From Azospirillum agricola (GTDB lineage Bacteria; Pseudomonadota; Alphaproteobacteria; Azospirillales; Azospirillaceae): a stretch of 64,000 nucleotides of DNA. Each line of letters begins with the position of its first letter. Position 1 is the stretch's first letter. Shown here piece by piece: positions 26,874-34,895 of this stretch. Under the pieces are notes generated by a model. The model saw only the letters and a list, made by a program, of their open reading frames with translations, had not been told where the DNA came from and did no database searches. The translations under genes and the position numbers were made by a program. The stretch spans positions 1 to 64,000 of the forward strand of contig NZ_JAGINM010000018.1 in assembly GCF_017876095.1 (NCBI RefSeq), written 5' to 3'.

Positions 26874-27683
26874 TCAACGATTCGGCAGATACTGGTCACC
26901 AACGGTTGAGGAATAGCGTGCGATGGCGTCGCGATCGATGGCGTCGGCGCGGCCGCTCTTTACCAAATCCCCATAACAGCGGTCAAACTCCCCGCGCAAA
27001 GCGTCATCCCGGAACATAATCGCGTATGGAGTCGGCGGGAAGATCGCGGTGAACACCACATCCTGGGCGGGATCGAACGGCAACCCGCCGCCGCTCCTCG
27101 CCTTCTCCTGAAGCTGCCGGTTGTATTCCGCGAAGATCAGCCCGTCGGCCAGCACCGCGTCGACGCGCCCGGCGAACAGCAGGTTGGAATGCACGAGCTG
27201 GTCGGCGCGCTCGCGGAAATCGGCGAAGCTGGGGATCGCCTCGCGCAAGCCCGGCAGCACGTCGGGCGCGCCGGAAAAGGTGACGACCCGCTTGCCGGCG
27301 AGGTCGGCCAGCGAGGCGACCTTCAGCCCGCCCGCCTTCAGCACCGACGCGCCGTTCTGGTAGCGGATGTAGGGCACCGACCGGGCACCGGGCATCGCCA
27401 TGCCCGCCGGCACGGTGGAAACCGCGTCCACGGCGGCGCCGTCGCGGAAATCGATCCAGTGCCGGCCGAAGGGCACGATCTTGAAGACGGCCGTGTGGCC
27501 GCAGGCAGCCAGGGTCTCGGCGATGATCGACACCTCGCGCCCGGTGCCGTCGGCGGCGACCATCGGCGGCAGTTCCGGTGCGAGGATGGTCAAGGTCCGC
27601 GCCATCGCGACCGGCGCATGGCCCGCAACGGCCAGCACCGCCAGCCCCAGGATTCCGAACGTCCGACCGACGCGCGACGCCAT
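26874..27683 (-). CDS. Periplasmic substrate-binding protein (SBP_bac_3-like)
   Basis: 269-residue exported protein. The signal peptide is about residues 1-28 (MASRVGRTFGILGLAVLAVAGHAPVAMA). The mature part has the two-lobed amino-acid-type binding protein pattern: LPPMVAADGTGREVSIIAETLAACG, LADLAGKRVVTFSGAPD and VDAVLADGLIFAEYNRQL. An ideal GGAGGTGG site precedes the ATG at 27683. No permease or ATPase genes accompany it, so it may serve a distant transporter or a sensory role. An in-frame start at 27800 would bury the signal peptide and is rejected. Confidence 0.88.
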   Translation of the reverse strand: MASRVGRTFGILGLAVLAVAGHAPVAMARTLTILAPELPPMVAADGTGREVSIIAETLAACGHTAVFKIVPFGRHWIDFRDGAAVDAVSTVPAGMAMPGARSVPYIRYQNGASVLKAGGLKVASLADLAGKRVVTFSGAPDVLPGLREAIPSFADFRERADQLVHSNLLFAGRVDAVLADGLIFAEYNRQLQEKARSGGGLPFDPAQDVVFTAIFPPTPYAIMFRDDALRGEFDRCYGDLVKSGRADAIDRDAIARYSSTVGDQYLPNR

Positions 27684-28129
27684 CGCCCACCTCCGCTTCG
27701 TTGCAGTGCCGCAGACGTTAGCATGCGGGACCGGGCCCCTGACCATAGGATTTGACGCTTCGGACGGTCGGTACGCCACGAAATCGTTACTTTTCGTCAC
27801 AAACCGACAATGTTCGTTTCGCCGCGTCGTGGATCATGGGGAATCCAGGCGGAATCTCACAGTCAAGTCACGCAACGCCGCAGGTTCTTGAGGGAAACTT
27901 CGCGGTCCCCGTGGTACGAACACAAAAGGGGGACAGAAGGTCACAGGCCCGTTGCGGACATGGCGATTGACACTATGCTGCCTGCTCGGATGGGATTGTT
28001 GACCGGATGGCGGGCGTCGAAGACTCTGAACCGGGACGGAGCACGCGTGGAACGGATCGGCCGGACGGTGCCGCCGCTGGACGTGCCATGCACCGGATGA
28101 GCATCTTGCGGTGGATCAGGAGAAGCTGG
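27684..28129. other. Divergent intergenic region upstream of the sia operon
   Basis: 446 bases without a supported gene. It must hold the start signals for the binding-protein gene (minus) and the sia operon (plus). An inverted repeat ACGAAA-N8-TTTCGT lies at 27778-27797. A TTGACA at 27967-27972 lacks a good -10 at normal spacing. Open frames here are low-complexity and not counted as genes. Confidence 0.5.
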
Positions 28130-29824
28130 ATGAGCGTCACGGGCTGGGACGACACCGAATCCTACGAATCGCTCCGCTCCGGGTCGGACCGTGAGCTGGA
28201 CGATCCGGTTGCTCCCGGCCCCGGCGGCACCGGAACGGCGGCCCGGCCCAAACGGTCGGCTTCGCTGCTGACCCGCGTCATCGTGATGATCGTCGGCTGC
28301 ACGCTGCTGGTCGGCATGGTGTCGATGGCCGTGTCCGCGATCCTCGTCGGGCAGCAGCAGCGCGAGGCGCTGGTCCACCGGGCGGAGCTGATCGGCACGC
28401 TCCAGGCCGGCGCGCTGGGGCAGGCGGTGTGGGAGTTCGACACCCGCGCGGTGGAGGAGATGTTCCGCGGCCTGATGGCGCAGGACCCGGCCGTGCGCTC
28501 GGTGAGGGTCTGGGCGTCCAGCGGGCGCCAGGGCGCACCGCTGGCCTCGCTCGAACGGCCGGCCGACCGCGCCGGCTTCACCACCGTCGAACGCACCGTG
28601 TCGATCACCGGCGCCGACGGCCAGCGCAGCTCGGTCGGGCTGCTGCGGCTGGACTATTCGTTGCAGGAGGCGGACAACGCCACCCTGACGGCGCTGGCGC
28701 CGATGGCCGGGCTGGTGTTCTTCTCGCTGCTGGCGGTCATCGGGATGATCAGCATCCTGCTGAACCGGCTGGTGCTGGCGCCGCTGGCGCGGCTGACCCG
28801 GTCGGCCGGCGCCATCGCGACCGGCGACTACCGGATCCGCCTGCGCAACACCCGCAGCGACGAGATCGGCCAGTTGACCAGCGCCTTCAACCACATGGCC
28901 AGCACGGTGCACGACTACACCATGACGCTCGAACAGCGCGTCACCGAACGCACCGAGGAGCTGCGCCAGTCCAACGAGCAATTGGGCGTGGTCAACCGGC
29001 AGGTGATGGACAGCATCCAGTACGCCAGCCTGTTGCAGGCGGCGATCCTGCCCGACGAGCGCGCCATGGCGCGCCGGCTCGACGAGGTGTTCGCACTGTG
29101 GCGGCCGCGCGACGTGGTCGGCGGCGACTTCTACATCTTCCGCGAGTTGGGCGACGGGCCGGACAGCGATTTCCTGATCGGCGTCGCCGATTGCTCCGGC
29201 CACGGGGTGCCGGGAGCCTTCATGACCATGATGGTCAACGCGGTGCTCGACCATGTGGTGTCGGAGACGCCGGACGGCGATCCGGCGGCCATCCTCGGCG
29301 GGCTGAACCGCATGGTGCGCGCGGCGCTGGCGCGCGGCCGGGAGAACCCGCGCTTCGACAACGGGCTGGACATCGGCCTCTGCCTCGTCCGTCCGCGGTC
29401 CGGCGACCTGCGCTTCGCCGGCGGGCGCATCGGCCTGCACGTCGTCGATCCGGCGGCGGGCACGGTCGCCGAGATCAAGGGCGATCCGCAGAGCCTCGGC
29501 TACCGCCGCTCGCGCATCGACCACGTCTTCACCGTCCACACGGTTCCGCTGGCGCCGGGCGTCAGCTTCTACCTGACCACGGACGGCTTCCTCGACCAGG
29601 CCGGCGGGCCGCGCGGTTTCGGTTTCGGCAACCGGCGCTTCGACGCGATGCTGCTGGAACAGGCCGGACAACCGATGGCCGACCGCAAGACGGCCTTCGC
29701 CCGCGCCCTCGCCAATCACCAGGGCGACCGGCCGCAGCGTGACGACATCACCCTTCTCGGTTTCGCCGTCACGCCCGCCTCCACCACCAATCCCCAGTCA
29801 AGTCAGGCCATGGCGGTACAATGA
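28130..29824 (+). CDS. siaA: SiaA-like membrane PP2C phosphatase
   Basis: 564-residue membrane phosphatase of the SpoIIE/PP2C type. Two membrane helices (about 46-74 and 192-218) enclose a small periplasmic domain; a HAMP domain (219-272) and coiled coil lead to the PP2C domain (330-560). Metal-binding acids are in RDVVGGDFY, VADCSGHGVPGAF, TDGFLDQ and RPQRDDITLLGF. In Pseudomonas aeruginosa SiaA dephosphorylates SiaC and so switches on the diguanylate cyclase SiaD; gene order here is the same. The ATG at 28130 has AGGAG 7 bases upstream, better than the in-frame ATGs at 28007, 28088 and 28097. Its stop overlaps the next start (ATGA). Confidence 0.9.
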   Translation: MSVTGWDDTESYESLRSGSDRELDDPVAPGPGGTGTAARPKRSASLLTRVIVMIVGCTLLVGMVSMAVSAILVGQQQREALVHRAELIGTLQAGALGQAVWEFDTRAVEEMFRGLMAQDPAVRSVRVWASSGRQGAPLASLERPADRAGFTTVERTVSITGADGQRSSVGLLRLDYSLQEADNATLTALAPMAGLVFFSLLAVIGMISILLNRLVLAPLARLTRSAGAIATGDYRIRLRNTRSDEIGQLTSAFNHMASTVHDYTMTLEQRVTERTEELRQSNEQLGVVNRQVMDSIQYASLLQAAILPDERAMARRLDEVFALWRPRDVVGGDFYIFRELGDGPDSDFLIGVADCSGHGVPGAFMTMMVNAVLDHVVSETPDGDPAAILGGLNRMVRAALARGRENPRFDNGLDIGLCLVRPRSGDLRFAGGRIGLHVVDPAAGTVAEIKGDPQSLGYRRSRIDHVFTVHTVPLAPGVSFYLTTDGFLDQAGGPRGFGFGNRRFDAMLLEQAGQPMADRKTAFARALANHQGDRPQRDDITLLGFAVTPASTTNPQSSQAMAVQ

Positions 29825-30366
29825 AAGGCACCGACCTCTTCAACCTTCAAGAGCTTCTGTCACGGCAGAAGCTCCTGATCTGTTTCAGCGGCCCCTTCAG
29901 CCACAGCGTCATCGAGGAGCTGGGCAAGGCCGTCCGCAACCATCTGGAAACCGAGCAGATCGGAAAGTCGGCCATCATGGACGTCTTCTCCGTCTATGTG
30001 GAGCAGGCCCAGAACGTCCGCAACTACACCGCCTCCTGCGAGGCGGCGGGACGGCCGATCCCGGCCAACAGCGGCATCGTGGTGATCGGCAAGGACGGCG
30101 ACCATTACGTCGTCAGTTCCGGCAACCTGGTCGAGGCCGACGCCGTGCCCGTCCTGTCGGCGTCGCTCGACCGGCTGCGCGGCCTGGACAAGGCCGGGCT
30201 GAAGGCCGCCTACAAGGAGCAGTCCCGCAAGCCGCGCGAGGCCGCCGCCAGCGGCGCCGGGCTGGGACTGATCGACATGGCCCGCAAGGCCAGCCGTCCG
30301 CTCGACTACGCGGTGCGCCCCGTCGACAGCCGGTATTTCTTCTTCAGCCTTGAAGTCCAGATTTAA
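29821..30366 (+). CDS. siaB: SiaB-family protein kinase
   Basis: 181-residue cytoplasmic protein of the SiaB (DUF6272) family, which in Pseudomonas phosphorylates SiaC. A GHKL-like ATP fold is suggested by the N-box-like VFSVYVEQAQNVRNY (E and N spaced as in this fold) and the glycine loop SGAGLGLIDMARKAS. It has no membrane segment. It overlaps siaA by 4 bases and siaC starts 18 bases after its stop, so the three should be made together. The kinase role is family knowledge; the residues fit. Confidence 0.88.
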   Translation: MKGTDLFNLQELLSRQKLLICFSGPFSHSVIEELGKAVRNHLETEQIGKSAIMDVFSVYVEQAQNVRNYTASCEAAGRPIPANSGIVVIGKDGDHYVVSSGNLVEADAVPVLSASLDRLRGLDKAGLKAAYKEQSRKPREAAASGAGLGLIDMARKASRPLDYAVRPVDSRYFFFSLEVQI

Positions 30367-30384
30367 GGACGCGGAAGCACGACG

Positions 30385-30759
30385 ATGGACAGTTTGCGAA
30401 TCGAGGCGACCTCCTGCTCGCCTCTCATCGATTTCGACGCCGAGGCCGGAACCCTGCGGATCGAGGGGGAATCCTATCCGGAGAACTCCTTCGACTTCTA
30501 CGCTCCCGTCTTTTCCTGGCTGGAGGATTTCCTGAAGGAACCGGCCCCCGCCGTGGTGCTCGACATCGGCCTCAGCTACCTCAACACCAGCAGCATCAAG
30601 TGCCTGATCGACGTGCTGGAGATGCTCGACACCGCCAACGCCCAGGGCCGGCCGGCGTCGGTGCGCTGGCACTACGACCGCGACAACGACCGCGCGCTCG
30701 ACATGGCGGAGGAGTTCAAGGAAGACGTGACCCTGCCCTTCGACATCCTGGCCCGCTGA
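30385..30759 (+). CDS. siaC: SiaC-family regulatory phosphoprotein (DUF1987)
   Basis: 124-residue soluble protein. The family core ESYPENSFDFYAPVFSWLEDFL is followed by the conserved LSYLNTSSIKCL; Thr68 in NTSS corresponds in position and context to the Thr68 phosphorylated in P. aeruginosa SiaC. Unphosphorylated SiaC binds the N-terminal stalk of SiaD and activates cyclic-di-GMP synthesis; phosphorylation by SiaB blocks this and SiaA restores it. Here two downstream genes carry SiaD-like stalks, so SiaC may have two clients. Confidence 0.92.
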   Translation: MDSLRIEATSCSPLIDFDAEAGTLRIEGESYPENSFDFYAPVFSWLEDFLKEPAPAVVLDIGLSYLNTSSIKCLIDVLEMLDTANAQGRPASVRWHYDRDNDRALDMAEEFKEDVTLPFDILAR

Positions 30760-30772
30760 AGGAATGCCCGTC

Positions 30773-31630
30773 ATGCGGTCGCAGGAAGAGGACCTCCATC
30801 TCTGGGTCCGGCGTCTGGCCGAGGACCCGGCCAACGCCGGCAATCCCCTGCTGACGGAGTTCCAGACGCTGGCCGACCGCCATGGAAAGCTGCTGCGCCA
30901 GTTCCGCAAGATCGCCAAGATCAGCGACCGGTTGCAGACCGAAACCAAGGAGATGGCCCAGCAGCAGCGCCAGTTCGTGCTGATGGTCAGCCACGAGTTC
31001 CGCACCCCCCTGGCCATCGTCGACAGCGCCTCGCAGATGCTGGAGATCGAACCCAACCTGCCGGCGTCGGCGGGACCGCGCGTGCGCAAGATCCGCAACG
31101 CGGTGCGGCGCATGCTGCATCTGATCGACCGCTGCCTCGCCGACGACCGGCTGGACAGCGTCGCCCGCACGGTGACCGGCCGCTTCGACCTCGCCGCCCT
31201 GCTGATGGAGATGATGGCGGAACGCGGAAGCGCCAGTCCCAACCATCATTTCGAGATCCGGGGCTGTAGCCGGCCGCTGGTCATTCCCGGCGACCGCGAC
31301 CTGCTGGCCGTGGTCTTCTCCAACCTCCTGGAGAACGCCGTCAAATACTCCCCGGGAGGCGGCCACATCCGGCTCAGCCTCGCGCAGGAGGACGTCCAGG
31401 CGGTCGTGCGTGTCGAGGACGAGGGAATCGGCGTGAACGCGGCCGACAGCCCGCGCATCTTCGACAAGTATTTCCGCGCCTCCAACGCCGCCGGCACGAC
31501 CGGGGCCGGCCTCGGCCTGCATCTTGCCCGCCGCATCCTCGGGGCGCATGGCGGCGCCGTCGCGGTGGCGAGCGAACCCGAACTGGGGTCGACCTTCACC
31601 GTCCGCCTGCCGCTGGAAGCCACGCCATGA
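30773..31630 (+). CDS. Soluble histidine kinase with SiaD-like N-terminal stalk
   Basis: 285-residue cytoplasmic kinase with no PAS, HAMP or membrane part. Residues 5-63 are a hand-aligned match to residues 16-74 of the downstream SiaD, 33 of 59 positions identical, including W, NAG-PL, EF-TLA, H-KL-RQ and KIA-ISDR. A standard HisKA/HATPase core follows: H box MVSHEFRTPLAIV, N box SNLLENAVKYSPGG, G1 VEDEGIGV, F box IFDKYFRAS and G2 GAGLGLHLARRI. AAGGA lies 9 bases before the ATG at 30773 (ATG at 30764 has it directly adjacent). Its stop overlaps siaD (ATGA). I infer activation by SiaC; the partner response regulator is unknown. Confidence 0.93.
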   Translation: MRSQEEDLHLWVRRLAEDPANAGNPLLTEFQTLADRHGKLLRQFRKIAKISDRLQTETKEMAQQQRQFVLMVSHEFRTPLAIVDSASQMLEIEPNLPASAGPRVRKIRNAVRRMLHLIDRCLADDRLDSVARTVTGRFDLAALLMEMMAERGSASPNHHFEIRGCSRPLVIPGDRDLLAVVFSNLLENAVKYSPGGGHIRLSLAQEDVQAVVRVEDEGIGVNAADSPRIFDKYFRASNAAGTTGAGLGLHLARRILGAHGGAVAVASEPELGSTFTVRLPLEATP

Positions 31631-32349
31631 GCCGATGGACCGTGCCGCGCGGAACGACGGAGATGAGCGCCCAGGAGCGCCGGCTCCTGGATTGGGTGCA
31701 GCGTCTGGAGGAGACGGGCGACAACGCCGGGCATCCCCTGATGGAGGAGTTCCGGACCCTCGCCGCCGAGCACCGCAAGCTGATGCGGCAGTTGACCAAG
31801 ATCGCCACGATCAGCGACCGCATGCACACCGACTCGCGCCAGATGGCCCAGGTCCTCCACGCCGCGGCGCAGACCGACCCGCTGACCCAGCTGCCGAACC
31901 GCCGCCACATGATCGAGCGGCTCGAATCGGAACTGGGCCGCATCGCCCGCCATGGCGGCAGCTTCACGCTGGTCATGGTGGACATCGATCATTTCAAGGC
32001 GATCAACGACGCCTTCGGCCACGCCGTGGGCGACACGGCGCTGGTGGAGACGGCCCGGATCCTGCGGCAGAATCTGCGCGGCCACGATCTGTGCGCCCGC
32101 TGGGGCGGCGAGGAATTCCTGATCCTGCTGACCGAGACCGACCAGGAGCAGGCGAAGACCGTCGCGGAAAAGCTGCGGCGGCTGGTCGACGACCACCGGA
32201 TGCGCGTCGAGGGACGGGACATCCACATCACCCTCAGCCTCGGCATCGCGGCGCATCGTCCGGACTGGACCGCCGATGCCTGCATCCAGGCCGCCGACGA
32301 CGCGCTCTACGCCGCCAAGCGCGCCGGGCGCAACCGCTGGGCGGCGTAA
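31627..32349 (+). CDS. siaD: SiaD-like diguanylate cyclase
   Basis: 240-residue soluble cyclase. The N-terminal helical stalk (about residues 16-74) corresponds to the SiaC-binding region of Pseudomonas SiaD. The GGDEF domain (78-240) has TDPLTQLPNRRHM, VDIDHFKAINDAFGHAVGD and the active-site loop RWGGEEF. The inhibitory I-site RGHD sits five residues before GGEEF, so product inhibition is likely. It makes cyclic-di-GMP from two GTP. Last gene of the sia operon; its stop lies in a 13-bp tandem repeat. Confidence 0.94.
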   Translation: MSRWTVPRGTTEMSAQERRLLDWVQRLEETGDNAGHPLMEEFRTLAAEHRKLMRQLTKIATISDRMHTDSRQMAQVLHAAAQTDPLTQLPNRRHMIERLESELGRIARHGGSFTLVMVDIDHFKAINDAFGHAVGDTALVETARILRQNLRGHDLCARWGGEEFLILLTETDQEQAKTVAEKLRRLVDDHRMRVEGRDIHITLSLGIAAHRPDWTADACIQAADDALYAAKRAGRNRWAA

Positions 32350-32376
32350 CGCGGTGGCGTAACACGGTGGCGTAAC
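32338..32376 (+). repeat. Three tandem 13-bp repeats over the siaD stop
   Basis: Three adjacent 13-bp units (TGGGCGGCGTAAC, GCGGTGGCGTAAC, ACGGTGGCGTAAC) start at 32338, 32351 and 32364. The first contains the siaD stop codon TAA; the others repeat it in other frames downstream. Looks like a recent small tandem duplication. Confidence 0.8.
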
Positions 32377-32396
32377 GCCGCCCGTGGCGACCCCGA

Positions 32397-34031
32397 TCAG
32401 TTCGTCGGGGCATCCCCGGCAGGCCCGGCGGCCCGCCGCAGTTCCTCCAGCACGCGCCGCAACTCGCCCGGATGCAGAGGCTTGTGCAGGAAGGCGCAGC
32501 CGCGCCGCTGGCCTTCCAGCAGCGCGTCCGGCGCCGTTTCCCCGGTCAGCACCACCGCCGGGATGGTGGAGCGGAACAGCTTGCGGACCCGGTCGATCAC
32601 GTCGAAGCCCGACACCTTCCCCGGCAGACGCAGGTCGGTCAGGATCGCGTCCGGCGGGCCTTCCAGCCCGTCGACCGCCGCGAAGACCTCGCGCATGTCC
32701 GACGCCGACACCGAGGCGCAGCCCCAGGATTCCAGCGTCAGCAGCAGGCCGGACAAGACCATGCTGTCGTCGTCCACCACCAGGATCCGCATGCCGTCCA
32801 GCAGCGTCCCGCCGGCCTCGGCGCCCTGGAGGGGAGGCGGCACGACCTCGGCGGGCGCCTCCTCCTCCAGCCGCTCCACCGTCACCGCGAAGACGGAGCC
32901 CCGGCCGGAGCGCGACTGCACGTCGATGGGCGCGTTCAGCAGGACCGACAGGCGGCGCACGATGGCGAGCCCGAGACCGAGCCCGCGGGTCGGGTCGCGG
33001 CTTGGGTTGGTGAGCTGGTGGAACTCGTCGAAGATGACGTCCTGCTTGTCCGGTGGAATGCCGAAGCCGGTGTCCCACACCTCGATCCGCCAGCGGTCGC
33101 CGCGCCGGCGCACGCTCAGCAGGATGCCCCCCTGCTGGGTGTAGCGGATGGCGTTGGCCAGCAGGTTGCGGACGATCCGCCCGAGCAGCACCGGGTCGCT
33201 GCGGGTCGTGCCCTTCGGCACGCGCACGCGCAGCCGCAGGCCCTTCTCCTCCGCCTGCGGGCGGAATTCGTCGGCCAGCGAGTTCAGCATCGTGTCGAGC
33301 GCCACCACCTGCATCTCGGGCTCGACCGTTCCGGCGTCCAGCGTCGAGATGTCGAGCAGCGCGTTGAGCAGCCGCTCGCCCGCCGTCATGGCGTTGCCCA
33401 GCATGCCGGTGGTCCGCATCGCGCGCGAATTGCCCACCACCTGCCGGGTCAGCGCGTCGAGGAACAGCCGCATCGCCTGGAAGGGTTGGCGCAGGTCGTG
33501 GCTGGCCGAGGCCAGGAAGCGCGAGCGGGCCGCGGTGGTGCGCTCGACCTCCGCCCGCATCGTCGTGGTCATGTGCTCGACCGCGTCGTCCAGCGTGGCG
33601 GTCGCCAGCGCGCCGACCACCGTCCCGTCCACCGTCAGCGGCACCGCGCGCAGGGTCAGCGGCGGCGTCAGCGGCAGGCGCAGCGTGGCGACCTCCGGCC
33701 GCTGCGCCGCGTCGCCGTAGAGCGGGCGCAGTTCGGCCAGCAGCGACGGCCAGACGCCCGCCAGCAGGGTCGGGCCGGTTTCGTCCCGCGCCGCCGCGCG
33801 CGGCTTTCCGAGCAGCAGAGCCAGCGCCTCGTTGCAGCGCAGAGCCGCCATGTCCGGAGCGCCGACGATCAGCAGCGACGGGATGGCGCTCGCCGCGCAC
33901 AGGCGCCGGGCGTTGTCGAGGCAATCGCGATACCGCAGGTCGGTCGCGGAGATGGGGGTGGCCGAGGAACGGAGCATCGCGTCACGGGCTCTTGAGATCG
34001 AAGTCTCGGGATGGGTCAGGCTGATCGCCAT
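32397..34031 (-). CDS. Hybrid histidine kinase with C-terminal receiver
   Basis: 544-residue soluble hybrid kinase. A PAS-like region (about 30-150, CNEALALLLGKPRAA) is followed by HisKA with H178 in LASASHDLRQPFQAM, the HATPase domain (NLLANAIRYTQQGG; WDTGFGIP; IFDEFHQLTNPSRDPTRGLGLGLAIVRR) and a receiver (415-540; VVDDDSMV, AILTDLRLPG, FLHKPL). The H box with DLRQP is the HWE-unlike type of NodV/FixL-related hybrids. The ATG at 34031 starts 96 bases after the chemosensory operon's last stop. I infer it as an output or side branch of that operon, like CheS3 in Rhodospirillum centenum; it converges on siaD. Confidence 0.9.
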   Translation of the reverse strand: MAISLTHPETSISRARDAMLRSSATPISATDLRYRDCLDNARRLCAASAIPSLLIVGAPDMAALRCNEALALLLGKPRAAARDETGPTLLAGVWPSLLAELRPLYGDAAQRPEVATLRLPLTPPLTLRAVPLTVDGTVVGALATATLDDAVEHMTTTMRAEVERTTAARSRFLASASHDLRQPFQAMRLFLDALTRQVVGNSRAMRTTGMLGNAMTAGERLLNALLDISTLDAGTVEPEMQVVALDTMLNSLADEFRPQAEEKGLRLRVRVPKGTTRSDPVLLGRIVRNLLANAIRYTQQGGILLSVRRRGDRWRIEVWDTGFGIPPDKQDVIFDEFHQLTNPSRDPTRGLGLGLAIVRRLSVLLNAPIDVQSRSGRGSVFAVTVERLEEEAPAEVVPPPLQGAEAGGTLLDGMRILVVDDDSMVLSGLLLTLESWGCASVSASDMREVFAAVDGLEGPPDAILTDLRLPGKVSGFDVIDRVRKLFRSTIPAVVLTGETAPDALLEGQRRGCAFLHKPLHPGELRRVLEELRRAAGPAGDAPTN

Positions 34032-34127
34032 GCGGGAACGACGTCCGTCATCGGAACAATTTGAAACGCCTCCCGATAATAAACGGCCGCACCGCATCGC
34101 GAAATCACACGTTGGCGCTATCCCCTC

Positions 34128-34895
34128 CTATGCTGAAGGTCCAGGTCTCGGCAGGCGCAGCAGATGATCCTCGACGAAGTACTTGCGGCGCAGCAGCGCC
34201 ATCAGCCGAACCTTCAGCACATCCATCGTCTGCGCCTTGCCGACGAAATCGTCGGCGCCGGCGTTCAGGCTGATGGCGAGCTGCTCCTCGTCGTCCTGGC
34301 TGGTCAGGATGACGATCTGGAAGAACAGCCCACGGCGGCGGCGGAAGCGGTCGAAGCGCTGGCAGAGCTGTGTGCCGCTGGTCCCCGGCATGACGAGGTC
34401 GAGGATCACGCAGTCGAGCCCGCCGCCGGACAGCGCCGCGACCGCCTCGTCGGCGTTGCGGGCGGCCGTCACGATGCAGCCCTCCTGCTCCAGCTCGGCG
34501 CGCAGGAACTCGCGGTAGGTGGCGCTGTCGTCAACGATCAGGATGCGCGCCCGGCGGAAGATGTCCGGCGCGGTCGGGGCGGCGTTGCGCTGCTCCAGCA
34601 GGGCGACCGCCTCGCCGACCGTCCCCTGCGGGTCGGCGGGATCATGCTCCCCCTCGCCGTGCCCCAGCACGATGACCGACGTCGGTCCGCTGGCCTGCAA
34701 GGCCGCCAGCCCGGCCCGCCCCACCGTTTCGGCCTCGACGATCAGCAGGTCGGTCGACTGGCGGGCCAGCTCGTCCCACGCGCGCTCGATCCCCTCGACG
34801 CAGGTGGTTTCGAATCCACGCTCCTCCAGCAGAAGCTTCAGCAGCAGCCCCTGCGTCTGCGAGGCCATGACAACGAGGGTACGGGGTCCGTTCAT
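34128..34895 (-). CDS. Tandem-receiver response regulator, first receiver degenerate
   Basis: 255 residues with two receiver-like domains and no output domain. The first (1-110) keeps the fold (TLVVMASQTQGLLLKLLLEERGFE, DLLIVEAETVG) but has lost the acidic pair and the phosphoacceptor aspartate. The second (115-245) is intact: IVDDSATYREFL, VILDLVMPGTSG, VILTSQDDEEQL and the lysine in DFVGKAQ. Starts inside the cheB stop (ATGA). CheA is the likely phosphodonor. The REC-REC arrangement recalls the N-terminal half of the Che3 kinase CheS in Rhodospirillum, here as a free protein. Confidence 0.88.
   Translation of the reverse strand: MNGPRTLVVMASQTQGLLLKLLLEERGFETTCVEGIERAWDELARQSTDLLIVEAETVGRAGLAALQASGPTSVIVLGHGEGEHDPADPQGTVGEAVALLEQRNAAPTAPDIFRRARILIVDDSATYREFLRAELEQEGCIVTAARNADEAVAALSGGGLDCVILDLVMPGTSGTQLCQRFDRFRRRRGLFFQIVILTSQDDEEQLAISLNAGADDFVGKAQTMDVLKVRLMALLRRKYFVEDHLLRLPRPGPSA

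Noticed and set aside
27967..27995. TTGACA as promoter of the sia operon
   Set aside because: A perfect -35 hexamer, but no acceptable -10 follows at 16-19 bases.
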